A stretch of 64,000 bases of DNA. Source: Filosporella fistucella. Its lineage: Eukaryota; Ascomycota; Leotiomycetes; Helotiales. Within the stretch, counting starts at the first letter, position 1. Each line of letters opens with the position of its first letter. The stretch is taken from contig JAQJZZ010000012.1 in NCBI GenBank assembly GCA_030077755.1, forward strand, positions 1,116,001 to 1,180,000, written 5' to 3'. The notes under the pieces are model-generated. The model had not been told where the DNA came from. It saw only the letters and a program-made list of their open reading frames with translations, and did no database searches. Below, in pieces: positions 11,132 to 22,743 of this stretch. Both the position numbers and the translations under genes were made by a program.

Positions 11132-14100
11132 TCATCTTACCTTAATTTTTGACTTCCTCATTCTCTTTGCTATTTTCTGGAAAAGCCTTTTTCCTCTTCT
11201 CTGGTGTTTATCTTGTAATATTGCACCGGTCATACTGGCTTCGGCTGGAGTCAAGCTGCCAGGCGAAATTTCAGATGAGGTAGAGGCAGATGGAGAAGTC
11301 AGACCAGTGTCTGATTCAAATGTTTTGGGTGCTATTACAAGGTTTGAGATAGAGGTGTATGCAGTCATACCAGAATTGGTTTCATGGCTTTGCGAACTCG
11401 AGCTTCCAACTTGAGCGGGTACTGCCTCACTTGAAGCTATGGATTGTGGGCTAACAATTGGAGCATTGTGAACAGCTGCCAACTGCAGTAGCTGTTCGTC
11501 CTGATCAATAAGATCATGGCCTTTGTTCTTCCAACGACGCCTCCAGCTGATGTTATTGCCAAAAACAATAGCACCTGCGTCATGTGATATATCGGGCTCA
11601 CTCATGCCAAATGGCTTCAAGACCGTAGGATAAAATACCTGGACAGGATCATGGTGATTGACACGTCCCTGTGGATTTTGCTGACGCTGACATGGACAGG
11701 TCACCACAGTTCCTTGGGGAGAGTGCCACAAGAGATCTCGAACGAGTCTCGTAGGCTGCTTCAAACTGCCACCAAATTTCTTTGTCCCAATGACCTTCTT
11801 GAGGTCGAAGACCGTAGCAGCAAGATAATACTTCTGTGATGGAAGTCTTTTCCAGTTGGGGCACATTCCATCAAAGTCGACTGGGCGAATCATCTCCCCG
11901 AAGCCACTTCCAATGAGAGTAATTGCTTCGATAGAGCGAACAAAATCCACCCAGCCCCAGCCCAATACTTCCAAAGTCGCTAAGCGTGGAGTTGGATCAT
12001 GGCCCGTTGCCAATTCCGTGAAATCCCACCCTTCTAGGTGTTGCCGTGCCCTGAGCTTAAGTTTGACTCCATTCTGCCCGCCGGCATGGACCTGATAGTC
12101 CATAATTTGCTCTAAATGGCGATAGTGCTCCTCTACGACATGACCGAAGAGCTTATAGGTCCATTTGGTTTTCGGTTCTCTGTTGCCTGATGTCGAAGCA
12201 TTGTTTGAGCCCTGTATTGATTCATATTCGTCGGTCTTTTCCACCTTGTCAAGCTGGACTTCCACTTCGAGATTTTTACGATCTGACATAGTTTTGGAGG
12301 CCGAGTTAGGTTTTAGTTCAGAAATAATTTTTAGTTTGCTAGAATCGAAGACCATTAGAGCAGAGAAGTCACCGCTTTGGTTATGCTGAATTGAAGCGCG
12401 CACAAGGTGGAGCAATGCGCTGGTCCCGTTTACAAGCCAGCCGCGCTTGGCTATCTCATCCCAGAACACGACAAATCTCGTCGCGATCCAGGTGAGCTTC
12501 CCGAGGTAGCTGTCGCGAGTGAGATGTGGTGGAATATGTTGGACTCCCAGTGCAACGGATACACCACCAGAGATCAGCTTTCCAGCAGAAAAGGTAACCC
12601 TGTCGAGAATACAATCGGCATGGGGCGGGGGAAGATCAACAGAACCGATCTTGCCATATGATACATTCGCTGCTCCTACTGATAGTCAATGTGTAGTTCT
12701 AATCAAACTAGGTTGGGGAAGACGTACCAGCATACGAGCTGCATTCACGACACCAACCCACAATGTGACGAGCCGCACTGAGCTGGTTTAGCTCGGAGAC
12801 CCCCATAGTCTTCAGATCATGATCGAGATACGAAATTCTGTCGCCCGTGAGATTATAGTAGTAATGCCAAAGGAGGAGATTCTCCGAGACCTCCGTAGCT
12901 ACCAACATCGCCGAAAAGCCCTTGATAAAGGTCTTTCCATCAAAATCGTTGGCATGCTTCGACCCTACCAACTTGGACATAAAATTCAGAGGCATCTCAA
13001 GACCCAAGCCAGTCTTGTATTTGGCCATAATGGGAAATCCCCTCACCATGACGGGATTCCTGAACATGCTATGCCAACAGTGTCCATCAGTTCTCTGCAT
13101 GTCGTTTAAAGGTTCTTCTATATCAAATTCAATGGCACAAAAAATCTCGGTATTCATCTCTGAATCGATTTGTTTCCCTTGGAGCTTGATGTTCTTGGCA
13201 TAGCGGCTGCGAATGACCGGTGAAGATATGGCAATGCCGGATTCGAACGGCGACGAGCGGAGCGCAGCACCAAGCCACGCGAACTGTTGCGCAACTTCTG
13301 CAAGCGAGTCTCCGATGCCAGTGACATTAACTGTGACCTTGCCGCTATCAATATGGATCTGCAGCTCAGTTCCATCTGGTAAAGTACCTAATTAGTACAG
13401 AAGTTAGGAAAGTTCGCTCAAGGTTGTCAACACTACATATAGCCACTCACCAGAAGCACGAAGATCATGGTTGCGGATGGCCGCAGAGATTATCCGCATC
13501 ACTTTCACCCCGCTTGTAGGCCACGTTTGAGCGAGATATTGCCCAGTGGTCAAGGCTTGCGCGTCCCCTAAAGAGCCTGTCAATGTAAGAGAACGTTCAA
13601 TAGCTTGTTCTGTACTCTCTTCGTATTTTTGGTCCTTTACAAAACACAGAGGATCCCAATCTATCTCGAATGTGGCTTTATATTCTCTAGAAGCCTTTCT
13701 CCGACTGACTCCGTGCGAGGAGGGTAGTGTACCTAATATTTGGTCCCTGATGCTCCGCATGACATCGGCTGATTGGCGTGTCAGGTTGATCTCTGTTTGC
13801 AGCGTTGTGACAAGCCAATCAAACGCTGGGGAATTCAATACAAAATCTCGATACAGAGCCAGCTCAGGAGGCTCAAGGTCGTCTTCTTCACCGCCGTTTC
13901 GATCGGGCTCTGCTGAGGAGGCTCCTTCCGAAAGATCTTGGTATGCATAATCTTGTTCTTGTGGAGGGTCCTCGGCTGCACCTAAACCTTCGAAAAATCG
14001 CTCGATTTTGTATGCCCCAGTATCTGAGGAATCATTAACATCGGTTTCGGGAACCAGCTGGAGTGGGAAATTGTCCTCGAAGGACTGTTGAACATGTCTA

Positions 14101-17100
14101 GGCATACGTCAGTCTCCTGAATATTCTATTTTAGACTTGGGAAGTGATCTGTTTAACGCACCCGCGATACTTGTGAAGAAAGTAAGCAACATGACATTGA
14201 TTTGGTGCTGCCCTGTAACCTATCTTTAGAGAGAAAGCTCTCAAAAGATCAGGGAGTAGTTGAGACACACGATTCAGTGTTTCTTGGTCTGGCTGGTGTG
14301 ATACAACAGTCTTAAATAACTCGCATGCTAATTCATCAATGTAGATTCTGTTTTCCAAAGCTGGTAGAGATGGTGTCTCAGAGGGTGAGTATGCGGTTTT
14401 CTGATCATAGAGCCCTGTGTCTGGAGGATTTGGGTTGATAGCTAGAGAATTCAAGTTAACTTGTCCTTGGGTCTCTTCTCCCTCTGCAACTCTTCCAAGC
14501 TTAGGTTCTGACAGGGAGAGTGCGACATTTGACCATTTATAAGTATCAGCGGAATGGCCAGTCTGACCAGAAGCATAGCCAGAGTCTGTGTTAGCAAAAC
14601 CATACTGCTCGTTCTCAATTTGCACGTTTTCAACCACCGCCTGCCCGCCTATTCTCTTCCCGGTAATTTCGGGTCGTATTGTACTATCAGTGAATTCCGG
14701 TGTCTGGTCCATGTATTCGAATTTTCTTTCTTCTGCAGAGACGGATTTATTTGGGCTACTCATATCTCTATGTGAATCAGACAGTTGAGCTTCTCGAGCC
14801 GTACCCTGATTCACATTTTCTGCCTTTGGAATCTCAGGTATCAGGTCGAGTGTCGTCTCTTGGTTCAATAATGCTGTTTCGGTCCATCCCGGGGGCCTTT
14901 TCAAACGCTTAGTAGTATATGAGTGATCTTTTTTACAGCTCTTGTAGAGTTCTGTAAATTCAAGCACCATCTTCCCGCAATCAGCACGCTTGTTAGGATC
15001 TAATTGAAGAAGCCGGTGATCGATTAACGAGAGTAGGTCCAAAATGAAGTCAGTGCAATTTGGGTGGTTGTATAGTTTGTCGAATTCCTAGGTGTCAGAC
15101 AAGTCAGTACTGCAGCTCACCTGGATACTAAGATGGAACGTAATCTGCATACCTCGCGGACGGATAACTTTTCTCTCGCGCTGAGTTGCGAACCCCCATA
15201 TTCGTCTTTGATTTTCACGAGGTTGAAAAAACCATCCTCGCGAAACTCCCTATTATCATCCTTCGTTCTCGCCTTGGAGAAATCCTCGATTTCCTGCCAT
15301 CCTATTAAGTACCATGTGACGAAATGAAGAAGTACGCAACCCAAAGCCCAGGCATCATAACTTTGTGACACGATTAGATTAACATCGTACCTTGATCGAC
15401 ATGTCAGCCTTGTACGAGCAGTTTCCACATATCAGAATTAGATGTTTGTATCTCAAGAAAGCAAATATATTCCGCAAGCGATCTAAAAATAGAAAGGAAG
15501 ATGGGTTTATCATTAAACAAATTTCTACTTACTCTGGAGGTTCATACGTTCGCGATACTGAAACTCTCTTAAGGCGCGATCTCGAGTCTGTCCTGTAGAA
15601 CTGCATGAGACCGAAATCGGAAATTTTCATTACTGCAGAAAATTGTTCGTTTGTATTTTCTTCATACGACTTGAACCAGAGGATATTTTCAGGCTTTAGG
15701 TCGCCATGTACGCCGCGCTTTTGAGTCTTAGAAAGGTCATCGCCATCAAACAAGGCAAAGTCAGCTGTATGGATCGTTTTCAGCCCTCGCACAAGCCCCA
15801 GGCATTGTGCGGAGAACCATACAGCTAGGTCGTGATTCCGCAATGGAAAAGATGGTTGAGGATACCGCTTCCAAAAATCATTCAGATTACCATCGGCCCA
15901 CGGAAAAAGTAGATAAAACTGCTTGCGCCACTGGAAAGTGACTAGAAGCTTAATCAGATCGACATGGCCTCTTTCGGAGATTCGTTTTAAGCTAGAAACC
16001 CCACTTCGAAAGGCTTCATAGCTTTCGTGACCAAATCTCTTTACTGCAAATGATGGGTTCTGGTTTGGTAATGTCTATTCTGCAGCGTTAGAGAATACCG
16101 AAATCACAAAAGTGGATCTTCGAGATAAATGTGCGTGTACGTACCGAGTCAGCACAGTAATTGTGATGAGCGGGGTGTATCTTTATCCTCCAAACTTCGC
16201 CGTAATCGCCTTCTGTGTGGCGAGAGCTCTGTGTAATGCCTTCGTCCTCTATGAAAGGGAGAATAATTGATTCATCATCAACTGGAAGTGCAAGGAGTCA
16301 GCAAACGCCTATCTGAGATACTTCCATAAAACAGCCGTAGCCATAACACTCACGTGTGTAGTGCAGAACTCTTCGATTGGCATCTGTTATCAGCTCAAAA
16401 TAGGGTGCCAAAAGCCGCCACTGATATACATTGAAGATCTCCAAATGATGGGGCTTCCACTGTTCTTTGTTGGCAAAAAGCTGGATAGGATTCAAGTTTC
16501 CGTCCTTGTCCTTACAACATAATTGAGGTACTCTTAGATGTGAACTCGACGAAACTATGAAGGGGAGGTCGCTATCGTGAAGTCCGTTGTCAATAAAGTG
16601 TACGATCTCTTCGATTTTCTCCATCAAAGCTAGGATTGCAAAGATCTTCATTCTTGTACTTGTCTTGCTAGGGAATTTCGGGATGAGGGGCGGGGTGACA
16701 TCTAGGATCTCTTCCGTCAGATCATTTAGATCTTGACCAACAATATTCAATTGAGCAAGCTCTTGTTGAACACGTTTTCGAGTGATAATTTTTTCCAGGG
16801 CGTCGTTAGGCAAGAATAGCCTGCTTTCTCTGGCTTGAGATGGTACCAGGGCGGAACGTATTAAACCTCCTAGTGTATAAATATCCGTACCTTCCTCCTC
16901 GATATCATTCTGTCGAAGCTCATCCCGCTGCGTGGAATCCTCATTGTCAGAGCTATAGAGATCATGAAGCTCGGAGAGATTTTGAGAGTCTATAAGACCT
17001 GACCCACCTGACCCAAAGTGGGAATGTAACTCATTTGTTGATGCTTTAGAGGTCACGATGGTTCCAATATGGCTCTCCGCTCCAGATTCCACTAAATATT

Positions 17101-17423
17101 TAACCTTGACAAGATCATTGACGATATTGGCGTCTACCGATATTGTGCTTTGCTGTCTTGGATGATTAAGACGACTTATTTCGTATTCGAGACCAGTGAT
17201 TTCTCCAGGATTCCACGGGAGTGGCACTAGCGGCTCGCCGGACGAGCCCGCAGTGACCTAAAGCTATTAGCTATGAAAAGGCGGGTTGCGCATCAAATGG
17301 AACTCTTCTTACCTCCTGGAATTCCGATTCATGTCCAAGCAAAGTAAACGCAGAAACCACTTCTTCCGATTGATTGGAATCGTCGGGAAAGTGTGTACGC
17401 TGCCTCCCGGATTCTGCTGCCAT
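11132..17423 (-). CDS. Giant kinase-like protein: N-terminal region, degenerate Ser/Thr kinase, long C-terminal module of unknown function
   Basis: Nine exons (17313-17423, 16354-17257, 16145-16281, 15533-16074, 15153-15390, 14162-15087, 13451-14097, 12728-13387, 11132-12678) keep one frame for 1903 residues. The kinase domain spans about residues 355-750: loop EGDYGEVW, lysine 396 in FAVKRF, catalytic loop HGDLKPEN at 507-514 (HGD instead of HRD), DFG at 537, and YEPPE in place of APE. A conserved block ending HKYR follows, then an acidic linker and a roughly 850-residue module with motifs TFEIDWDPLCFVKDQ, LTTGQYLAQTWP, FRNPVMVRGFP, GWCRE and KRGWLVNGTSALLHLVRAS. I recognise this module as a recurrent uncharacterised family in filamentous fungi; its function is unknown to me. 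An ATG at 14105 inside the seventh intron could start the module alone, giving two genes (962 and 953 residues). The kinase may be a weak or pseudo-kinase. Confidence 0.75.
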
Positions 17424-19163
17424 ATTGTGTCGTACTGTTTGCGTTCACGTCTGATCTCCAGTCTATGAACAATACCGAGAGGGCACTGGCAATATCGACT
17501 CTCCGTAGACACCCAGGGACCTACCTACATCACCAGTCTTTGCTTGTGAGAAAAGGCAAAAGGGTTTCAAATCCGCTGCTAGATTTCAACAAGAAAAGAT
17601 GCAGGCATCGAAATCAGAATATATGAGCTGTTGTTGACAGGCAGCTGAGGCTGAATGGCTTGGCGTGGAGGCCAAATCCCATGTCCTCGCATTGAAGCTG
17701 GCGAGTACCATCAATTTACGCTTATCGCCCTTATCGTGAAAGCCAAGGAAGTTAGTATTAATCTCTTTAAAAGGTACTGCTATATCTCACAATCATAAAT
17801 ACAAATCATTACTACAGAAACTGAGCACTAACACCTAGCGATGATGGGGCAGATAAATTTTATATTTATTTATTCTCAGATAAGCTTTTTCGTATCTGTT
17901 TCCCCTGCTAGTCTAGGATAGAAATTTAACCTTCCTACTAGCCCTCCTTCTAAACTTCTTTTCTCACCTTTGAACTATAATCCTATTAATAAGTCTATAA
18001 ACTACGTATTTAACTTACCTCTTTATTTCTTCTTTATTAAAATAGTATATTAAATACCTGACAAGCACTTCCGCTCATATCGATGCATATAAATTATATC
18101 AACAGCACGACGACCATCAAGACTTGATCAATCGCATTTACATCGACTCCAAGAATGTTTCATTGCACCCTGCGGCTGAGTCTACGCAAATTGTACATGG
18201 AAAGAAACGGTCGTGATACCTGAGGGTGGCACGGCTTCAAAATCATCTCCGGGCTGCCTCTCATCTTGGTGGCTTAGCTTTGTTGGGGAGATATGTGAAC
18301 CTTCCGAAGCCAATAACCAATGACTTATATGAAGTCTGTCGCCACGAGCAAGTCATTACACAATTTTACCATTGACAACGAGCCTTTCAGTGTGCCAGAG
18401 ACTAGCCTGACAGATCTTCCAAACCACAGCGTATTTGGTGGCACAGAATATGAGCTACTGGAATTTTCCGCCTCTATTTGCTAATGCAATACTAGAATAA
18501 AAATAATTTCGGCGTAAAATCAGTCTAACCGCTTTGCTTTATTTGCAACAAACATTGATCAGAATACTCCTTGTTATGTCCAGACAAATTTCGAGCGCCA
18601 AACCTGCGAATGACAAATGCCGAAAGTGACGCCCTGGTTTTGCCATTTTGAAGGGGAAGAGGGACAGGGCTTGGACCTGGAAGCCGCGTGTTCTCACCGA
18701 GTATACATGCCGTCTCGCTGCGCGCGAAGGTTGAAAGCCTGCAGTACATGATGGCCTGATGAACAGGAACTTGGGTGGTGTGTCAGGCCTGGTTCCTTTA
18801 TGCAAAGCTGCTGTTGGTTCAACCAGTACCGTAGACTCTACAAGTAAACCACTATTTCACCTTTCTGTTTATTTGTGCATACGCTATATCGCCAGTCAAT
18901 CATTTCGAGAGCCTCATTCTGCATCAGTCAAACGGTTAGAACAGAGTCGCACACAAAGTTGGGCTGTGACCAGGTATTGTGTTTCAATTTTTTCCTTTCC
19001 AAACACCTGAAGTTCCTTCCTTAGAACCCACAACTTGCGTGTTGTTGTATCACTCCGGAACTTGAGCACTTTCTTCTTTTCGTTTGCGTTATCAACGTTG
19101 TCAAGCGAAAATCTCTATCACTGGCAGCTCGTTTCTCACCACTACACTATTGACTCCAAGCAT
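17424..19163. other. AT-rich gene-poor stretch with RIP-like patch
   Basis: No intact gene. From about 17750 to 18060 base composition turns strongly AT-rich and then returns abruptly to normal near 18060. The AT-rich patch contains the decayed copy described at 17935. The rest (18061-19163) holds only short open frames on both strands without recognisable motifs. Confidence 0.6.
17935..18038 (+). repeat. RIP-like decayed copy of the 3' end of the RING gene
   Basis: Aligned without gaps to 21451-21554 by hand: 68 of 104 positions are identical. Of 36 differences, 28 have T or A here where the other copy has C or G, 5 are transitions the other way and 3 are transversions. That one-sided C-to-T and G-to-A bias on both strands is the signature of repeat-induced point mutation. 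Similarity with small indels seems to continue about 60 bp to the left. Confidence 0.75.
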
Positions 19164-20030
19164 CATGAATGCAAAACCATCTAGTACTCTGAATGAGTTT
19201 AAAAAAGCTCAAAACAATGTCCCCGAGGTTCGAGTGGAAGGAGATATGAGGCTCTCATCCTTTAATAGCGATAAAAGTCGATCAAACATTCCCAACACCA
19301 AACTCACAGGAATGCCCCCAAGTTATCGACCGCCTGAGTGCGATCTTGACGGCGGCACGATCTCTCGAGCATTCGATATATGGACACTCGGCTGCCTTTT
19401 CCTGGAAATATTTACTTGGGTACTAGGAGGCCCGGAGTTACTCAAGGAATTCCAGGACACGCGGGTGACAGAAAATTACATAACAGGTTCAAAGAATGAT
19501 ATGTATTCTTCAATCTCAAGAGAGTCGAAGGACAGAAGGGCTATGTGGTGCAAGTCAAGCCAGAGGTGACACAGGTCAGTCCACTTAAGATGGCGAATTT
19601 GAGATATTTGGTTGACATTTTATAGTGATTTGATAGACTACACAACGACGTGAATTGTACCCATTTCATCCATGATGTGCTCGACATTGTTGAGGGGGAG
19701 ATGATCATAATCATCGCCAAAGGCAGACCAAGGGCCTCGTCTACAGAACTGAGGCACAAATTCAAGAATATCCACTTGCAGTGCATGGACAAGAACAAAC
19801 CAGACTACTGTATGAAAGGCGAGCCCAGACAACTACCTCCTGCTAGAACTGCAACAGCAGTGGAAGCCAACCTCACTGGCGTTACTGAACGGACCATCGC
19901 CGACCACCGGCCAAACTTGCCAACTCATGATCCCACTCGGGATGGAAGGATCAGGAAGTCGATGTCGCCGAAGAACCTTTCGAACATCGATTACTATGTA
20001 CCTATGTCCGAGGAGCCAGAGCATTTGTAG
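19164..20030 (+). pseudogene. Broken kinase-like gene, relative of the giant kinase-like protein
   Basis: Carries the C-lobe of the same kinase type: a PPSYRPPEC activation segment end (19315-19341), then FDIWTLGCLFLEIFTWVLGG, and after damage VEGQKGYVVQVKPEVTQ and NCTHFIHDVLDIVEGEM. The reading frame is broken twice. Near 19503 one base appears to be missing, because FFNLKRVEGQKG continues only in another frame. After a probable intron (about 19573-19624) the next codon is TGA at a place where relatives have a tryptophan before F-x-x-L. The N-lobe, the catalytic loop and the DFG motif are absent upstream. The remaining 3' frame reads to a stop at 20030. The layout around 'FFNL' and 'L-x-x-NCT-x-F' matches the intact kinase at 11132-17423, so it is probably a paralogous relic. 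Confidence 0.8.
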
Positions 20031-20578
20031 TAAGTGTCATGGCGACTTGACATCATATGGGGTCTCGCTTTCTGGGTTAATAACGATCCATATTACCTGC
20101 AGAAAGTGCTCTCAATCTGCTGTAAGACATTTTAAACTACCCCTGAACAACCCACATACACGCCTCATCAGCTGACTCGAAAAAGAACTTCTACTTGTAT
20201 CGATTCGGCAAGTTCCTATCAGCGATTCAGCCCAAGATTCCATGCCGCAACTTTAAATTACATAATAGCAAAGGCACAGATTTCAATTCGACAGCCAGCA
20301 CAGAGTTGTCACCGATGAAAGTTAGATCAGGATGAGAAAAGACCGTATCCTCACCAGATATCACGATACCGTGCGACCGGGACAAGTGCCAAGACTTCCT
20401 CAAAATACTCACTTATCAATTTGGGAATAGCTTCAAGCCATGTCTTACAACCCCCAGCTCGTTTTTGCCAACTTAAGCTTTCTTTCCCCCGCAATATAGA
20501 CCCTAAGATCTCTTGTCGCCCTTCGCAACACTCTACGAGTTAGAAATTAATCATTCAAAATCCCCATCATATCTCAAA
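20031..20578. other. Intergenic, promoter of the small secreted protein
   Basis: Contains a TATA-like AATATAGA at about 20493-20500 and a CT-rich leader before the ATG at 20579. No other feature recognised. Confidence 0.5.
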
Positions 20579-20935
20579 ATGCAACTTTCCGTCTCTTCCC
20601 TTCTCACAACCGTTCTCCTCCTAACACCCATCCTTGCACTCCCCAACGCCGTCGCCAAGGAAGAAGAAAATCACAAGCACGAAGCAACAAAAGTCCACTC
20701 TCGCAAAAAGCCGGTCCCAACCTGCGACGCCGTCGCCACATGCGGTGATCCGATCATCTGTCCGCCTCAAGACAAAGTCGTCTGTCTCGAGGGAGAACAC
20801 AAATGTAAAATCAAGACAACATGTACATTTCTTGTGATATGCGGTGATTTTGCAACGCCTTGTGGGGCGGACAATGTGTCAGAAATTTGTGTGAGCAAGA
20901 CTATCAAGTGTAAGGATTTGGCTGGGTTTGTGTAA
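20579..20935 (+). CDS. Small secreted cysteine-rich protein (candidate effector)
   Basis: 118 residues, no intron. Residues 1-19 form a clear signal peptide (MQLSVSSLLTTVLLLTPILA). A short charged pro-like stretch rich in Lys, Glu and His ends in HSRKKP, a possible Kex2-type processing site, and the mature part holds ten cysteines in about 66 residues, enough for five disulphides. No known domain recognised. It lies in the accessory island between a kinase relic and an interrupted RING gene, next to a degenerate microsatellite, a setting common for host-interaction or self/non-self genes in plant-associated fungi; this role is inference. The start is set at 20579 because no earlier in-frame ATG gives a signal peptide. 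Confidence 0.75.
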   Translation: MQLSVSSLLTTVLLLTPILALPNAVAKEEENHKHEATKVHSRKKPVPTCDAVATCGDPIICPPQDKVVCLEGEHKCKIKTTCTFLVICGDFATPCGADNVSEICVSKTIKCKDLAGFV

Positions 20936-20954
20936 GGGTAAGGTGGACTGGGAT

Positions 20955-21105
20955 GGTAGGTGGGATAGGATAGGCTCGTTTGAGATCGGAAATTGAAAGC
21001 ATAGCAGGATAGGATAGAATAGGACAGTATAGGATAGGCGGGAGTGAAGTAGAATAGGATGGAATAGGGTATGATAGAATAAGATAGGATGGAACAGGAT
21101 AAGAT
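20955..21105. repeat. Degenerate pentanucleotide (AGGAT)n tract
   Basis: Directly after the small secreted protein gene the sequence falls into 5-base steps related to AGGAT/AGAAT/GGAAT, clearest from 21004 to 21105, with about twenty units and many substitutions but few indels. Confidence 0.75.
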
Positions 21106-21450
21106 CATTTCGGCCCCTATAGATTCAACTGCTAAACCCTATCCAATTCCTACTATAGAGAATAATCTCAAGGTGAATGAGAATACTACTTAGGTCTTTG
21201 TAAAAGTTTTACGTCTTCCAAATACCATAAAAGGAGGTCGAACTTCAGAGAAAGCAAAAATGACCACATGAAGTAGAAGCCATATATCTCTTCCATTGAA
21301 TAGAAATTGAATATCCGTAAACAGGATCTTAAATTCCAAGTAGCGCACGTAGATTTCACTCTCCAGATTTTCTACTCTCCTATTTAGAAGAATGTCAATT
21401 TCGCGTTCTCCTCGAACTCCTTAGAGGAACTAGTAATCTCTATTCCTCCT

Positions 21451-21554
21451 CTACTAGCCTTCCCTCGAAGCTTCTCTTCTCGCCCCTAAGCCACAACCCC
21501 ACCAACAAGCTTACAGACCACACATCTAATCTGCCTCCCAACTTCCTCTCTCCT
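21451..21554. repeat. Less mutated partner of the 17935 copy (3' end of RING gene)
   Basis: Covers the last 23 codons of the RING reading frame and 35 bp beyond it. It is the GC-richer member of the pair, in the same orientation as the AT-shifted copy 3.5 kb away. Confidence 0.7.
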
Positions 21555-21743
21555 CCTTCGCCTCTGCTTTCGACCCTTTCTTCTCCTCAGTTCCCACACA
21601 TGATCGCTCCACAAATTCCAACACTTACGACAATAGGTATGACCGCATTCAAGTATAAGTCCGTCGTTCACTGTTTCGAGACAGATGGGACATTTTGGTG
21701 CGTTTGGTAGAGCAGCGGAAGTAGTTGGTGTATCTAGATCCAT
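21486..21743 (-). CDS. Short RING-finger protein; upstream frame interrupted by a stop
   Basis: Possible E3 ubiquitin ligase module. From the ATG at 21743 (context CCCATGG) it encodes 85 residues with a C3HC4-like arrangement: CPIC, then CGH-x2-C-x2-C (CGHTYCRKC), an Arg/Lys-rich spacer, and CVVC near the end. The same frame stays open upstream to a stop at 22005-22007 (TAA), and beyond that continues to an ATG at 22058. So an ancestral protein of about 190 residues (start MPRPSRRRNKTQ) seems to have been cut by one nonsense codon; CAA to TAA would be a RIP-type change. No GT donor lies between 22058 and the stop that could splice it out. Whether the short form is made is uncertain. The 3' end has a decayed duplicate at 17935. 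Confidence 0.5.
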   Translation of the reverse strand: MDLDTPTTSAALPNAPKCPICLETVNDGLILECGHTYCRKCWNLWSDHVWELRRRKGRKQRRRRREEVGRQIRCVVCKLVGGVVA

Positions 21744-22058
21744 GGGACTGGATGACTGATTTGAGAATGATGTGGTGTTTCTATTCTCTCTGGAAGGATG
21801 ATCAGAATGCGGGGTATGTATATGAGTAGAGCTTCTGTCATTTGATATCGATGGAGGAGAACTGGCTGTGGGACCTGCACATCTGCCTCGCAAGTGATAA
21901 CGGTACGCCGTTACCGGTAGATTTTCTGGAACATTGGTGCCATTATTAGTTTCAAGCCTGGGAACAGAATTGAAACATGTATTTGTGTTCCTGGTATGAG
22001 CATTTTATGGTTCTCTCTTTGCTTGTGTTTTGTTTCTTCGGCGTGAGGGTCGAGGCAT

Positions 22059-22743
22059 ATTGAACATTTGGATGTGAGATATCTGAATGTGTAGTGAAAT
22101 TCGGGGCTAGGAGAGGGGACAGATGCAGGATGAACAATGTATAAAACTTTCGTGGACTTCATTATTGATTTTTGGTTGTCTGAGACTGGGACAGGGACAT
22201 CAGGTAAACAGGAAACGTTCAAAATGAAAGGCATTGTTGCTAACAGAAAATGGACTTCCAAAGAGGTAGGATTGTTCCCGACGTCGCGAGGACTGAAGAA
22301 GAGCCGAACTACACTAGTGGAACAAAGCTGGAGCTTGGTGTTGAAGAGTACAGCTTATGAAACTTCGAAATGTATAATCCGGAAATTTTTGACTCAGTAT
22401 AGACACTCGATAATACTTTATTGTCCCGGCTTTGGAAAGGACAGTCGTATCAAGGAGAAACCGTCATTCAAGAATGGAAGGATTTATCGCTGAGCACTTA
22501 CTCATGGAATAAATCAAATGGGGACAGAAAATATATGCTGGTTGCTCTCACCAAGGAAAATGAATTATGCACACACCACACAGTAGCGCAATCTCAGGAA
22601 TGTATTGAGGGCGGATTTACCTCGAGGAATATATACTACATTCTGTCCCCGCGTCTAATAGTCGTCAACAATACTCAATAACAGCCAAGCAAGCAATGCA
22701 ATCATCATCACCGCGTCTTCTCAATATTGTCCATAGAAGCAAT
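22059..22743. other. Intergenic at the edge of the accessory island
   Basis: Only short open frames without motifs. It holds the 3' flank of the V-ATPase gene on its right side. Confidence 0.5.

Noticed and set aside
11132..14105. C-terminal module as an independent gene
   Set aside because: Possible, but a consensus intron joins it in frame to the kinase and the family block before it (HKYR...) continues across the junction; kept as an alternative only.
20227..20412. 61-codon frame on the minus strand
   Set aside because: Too short, no start context, no motif.
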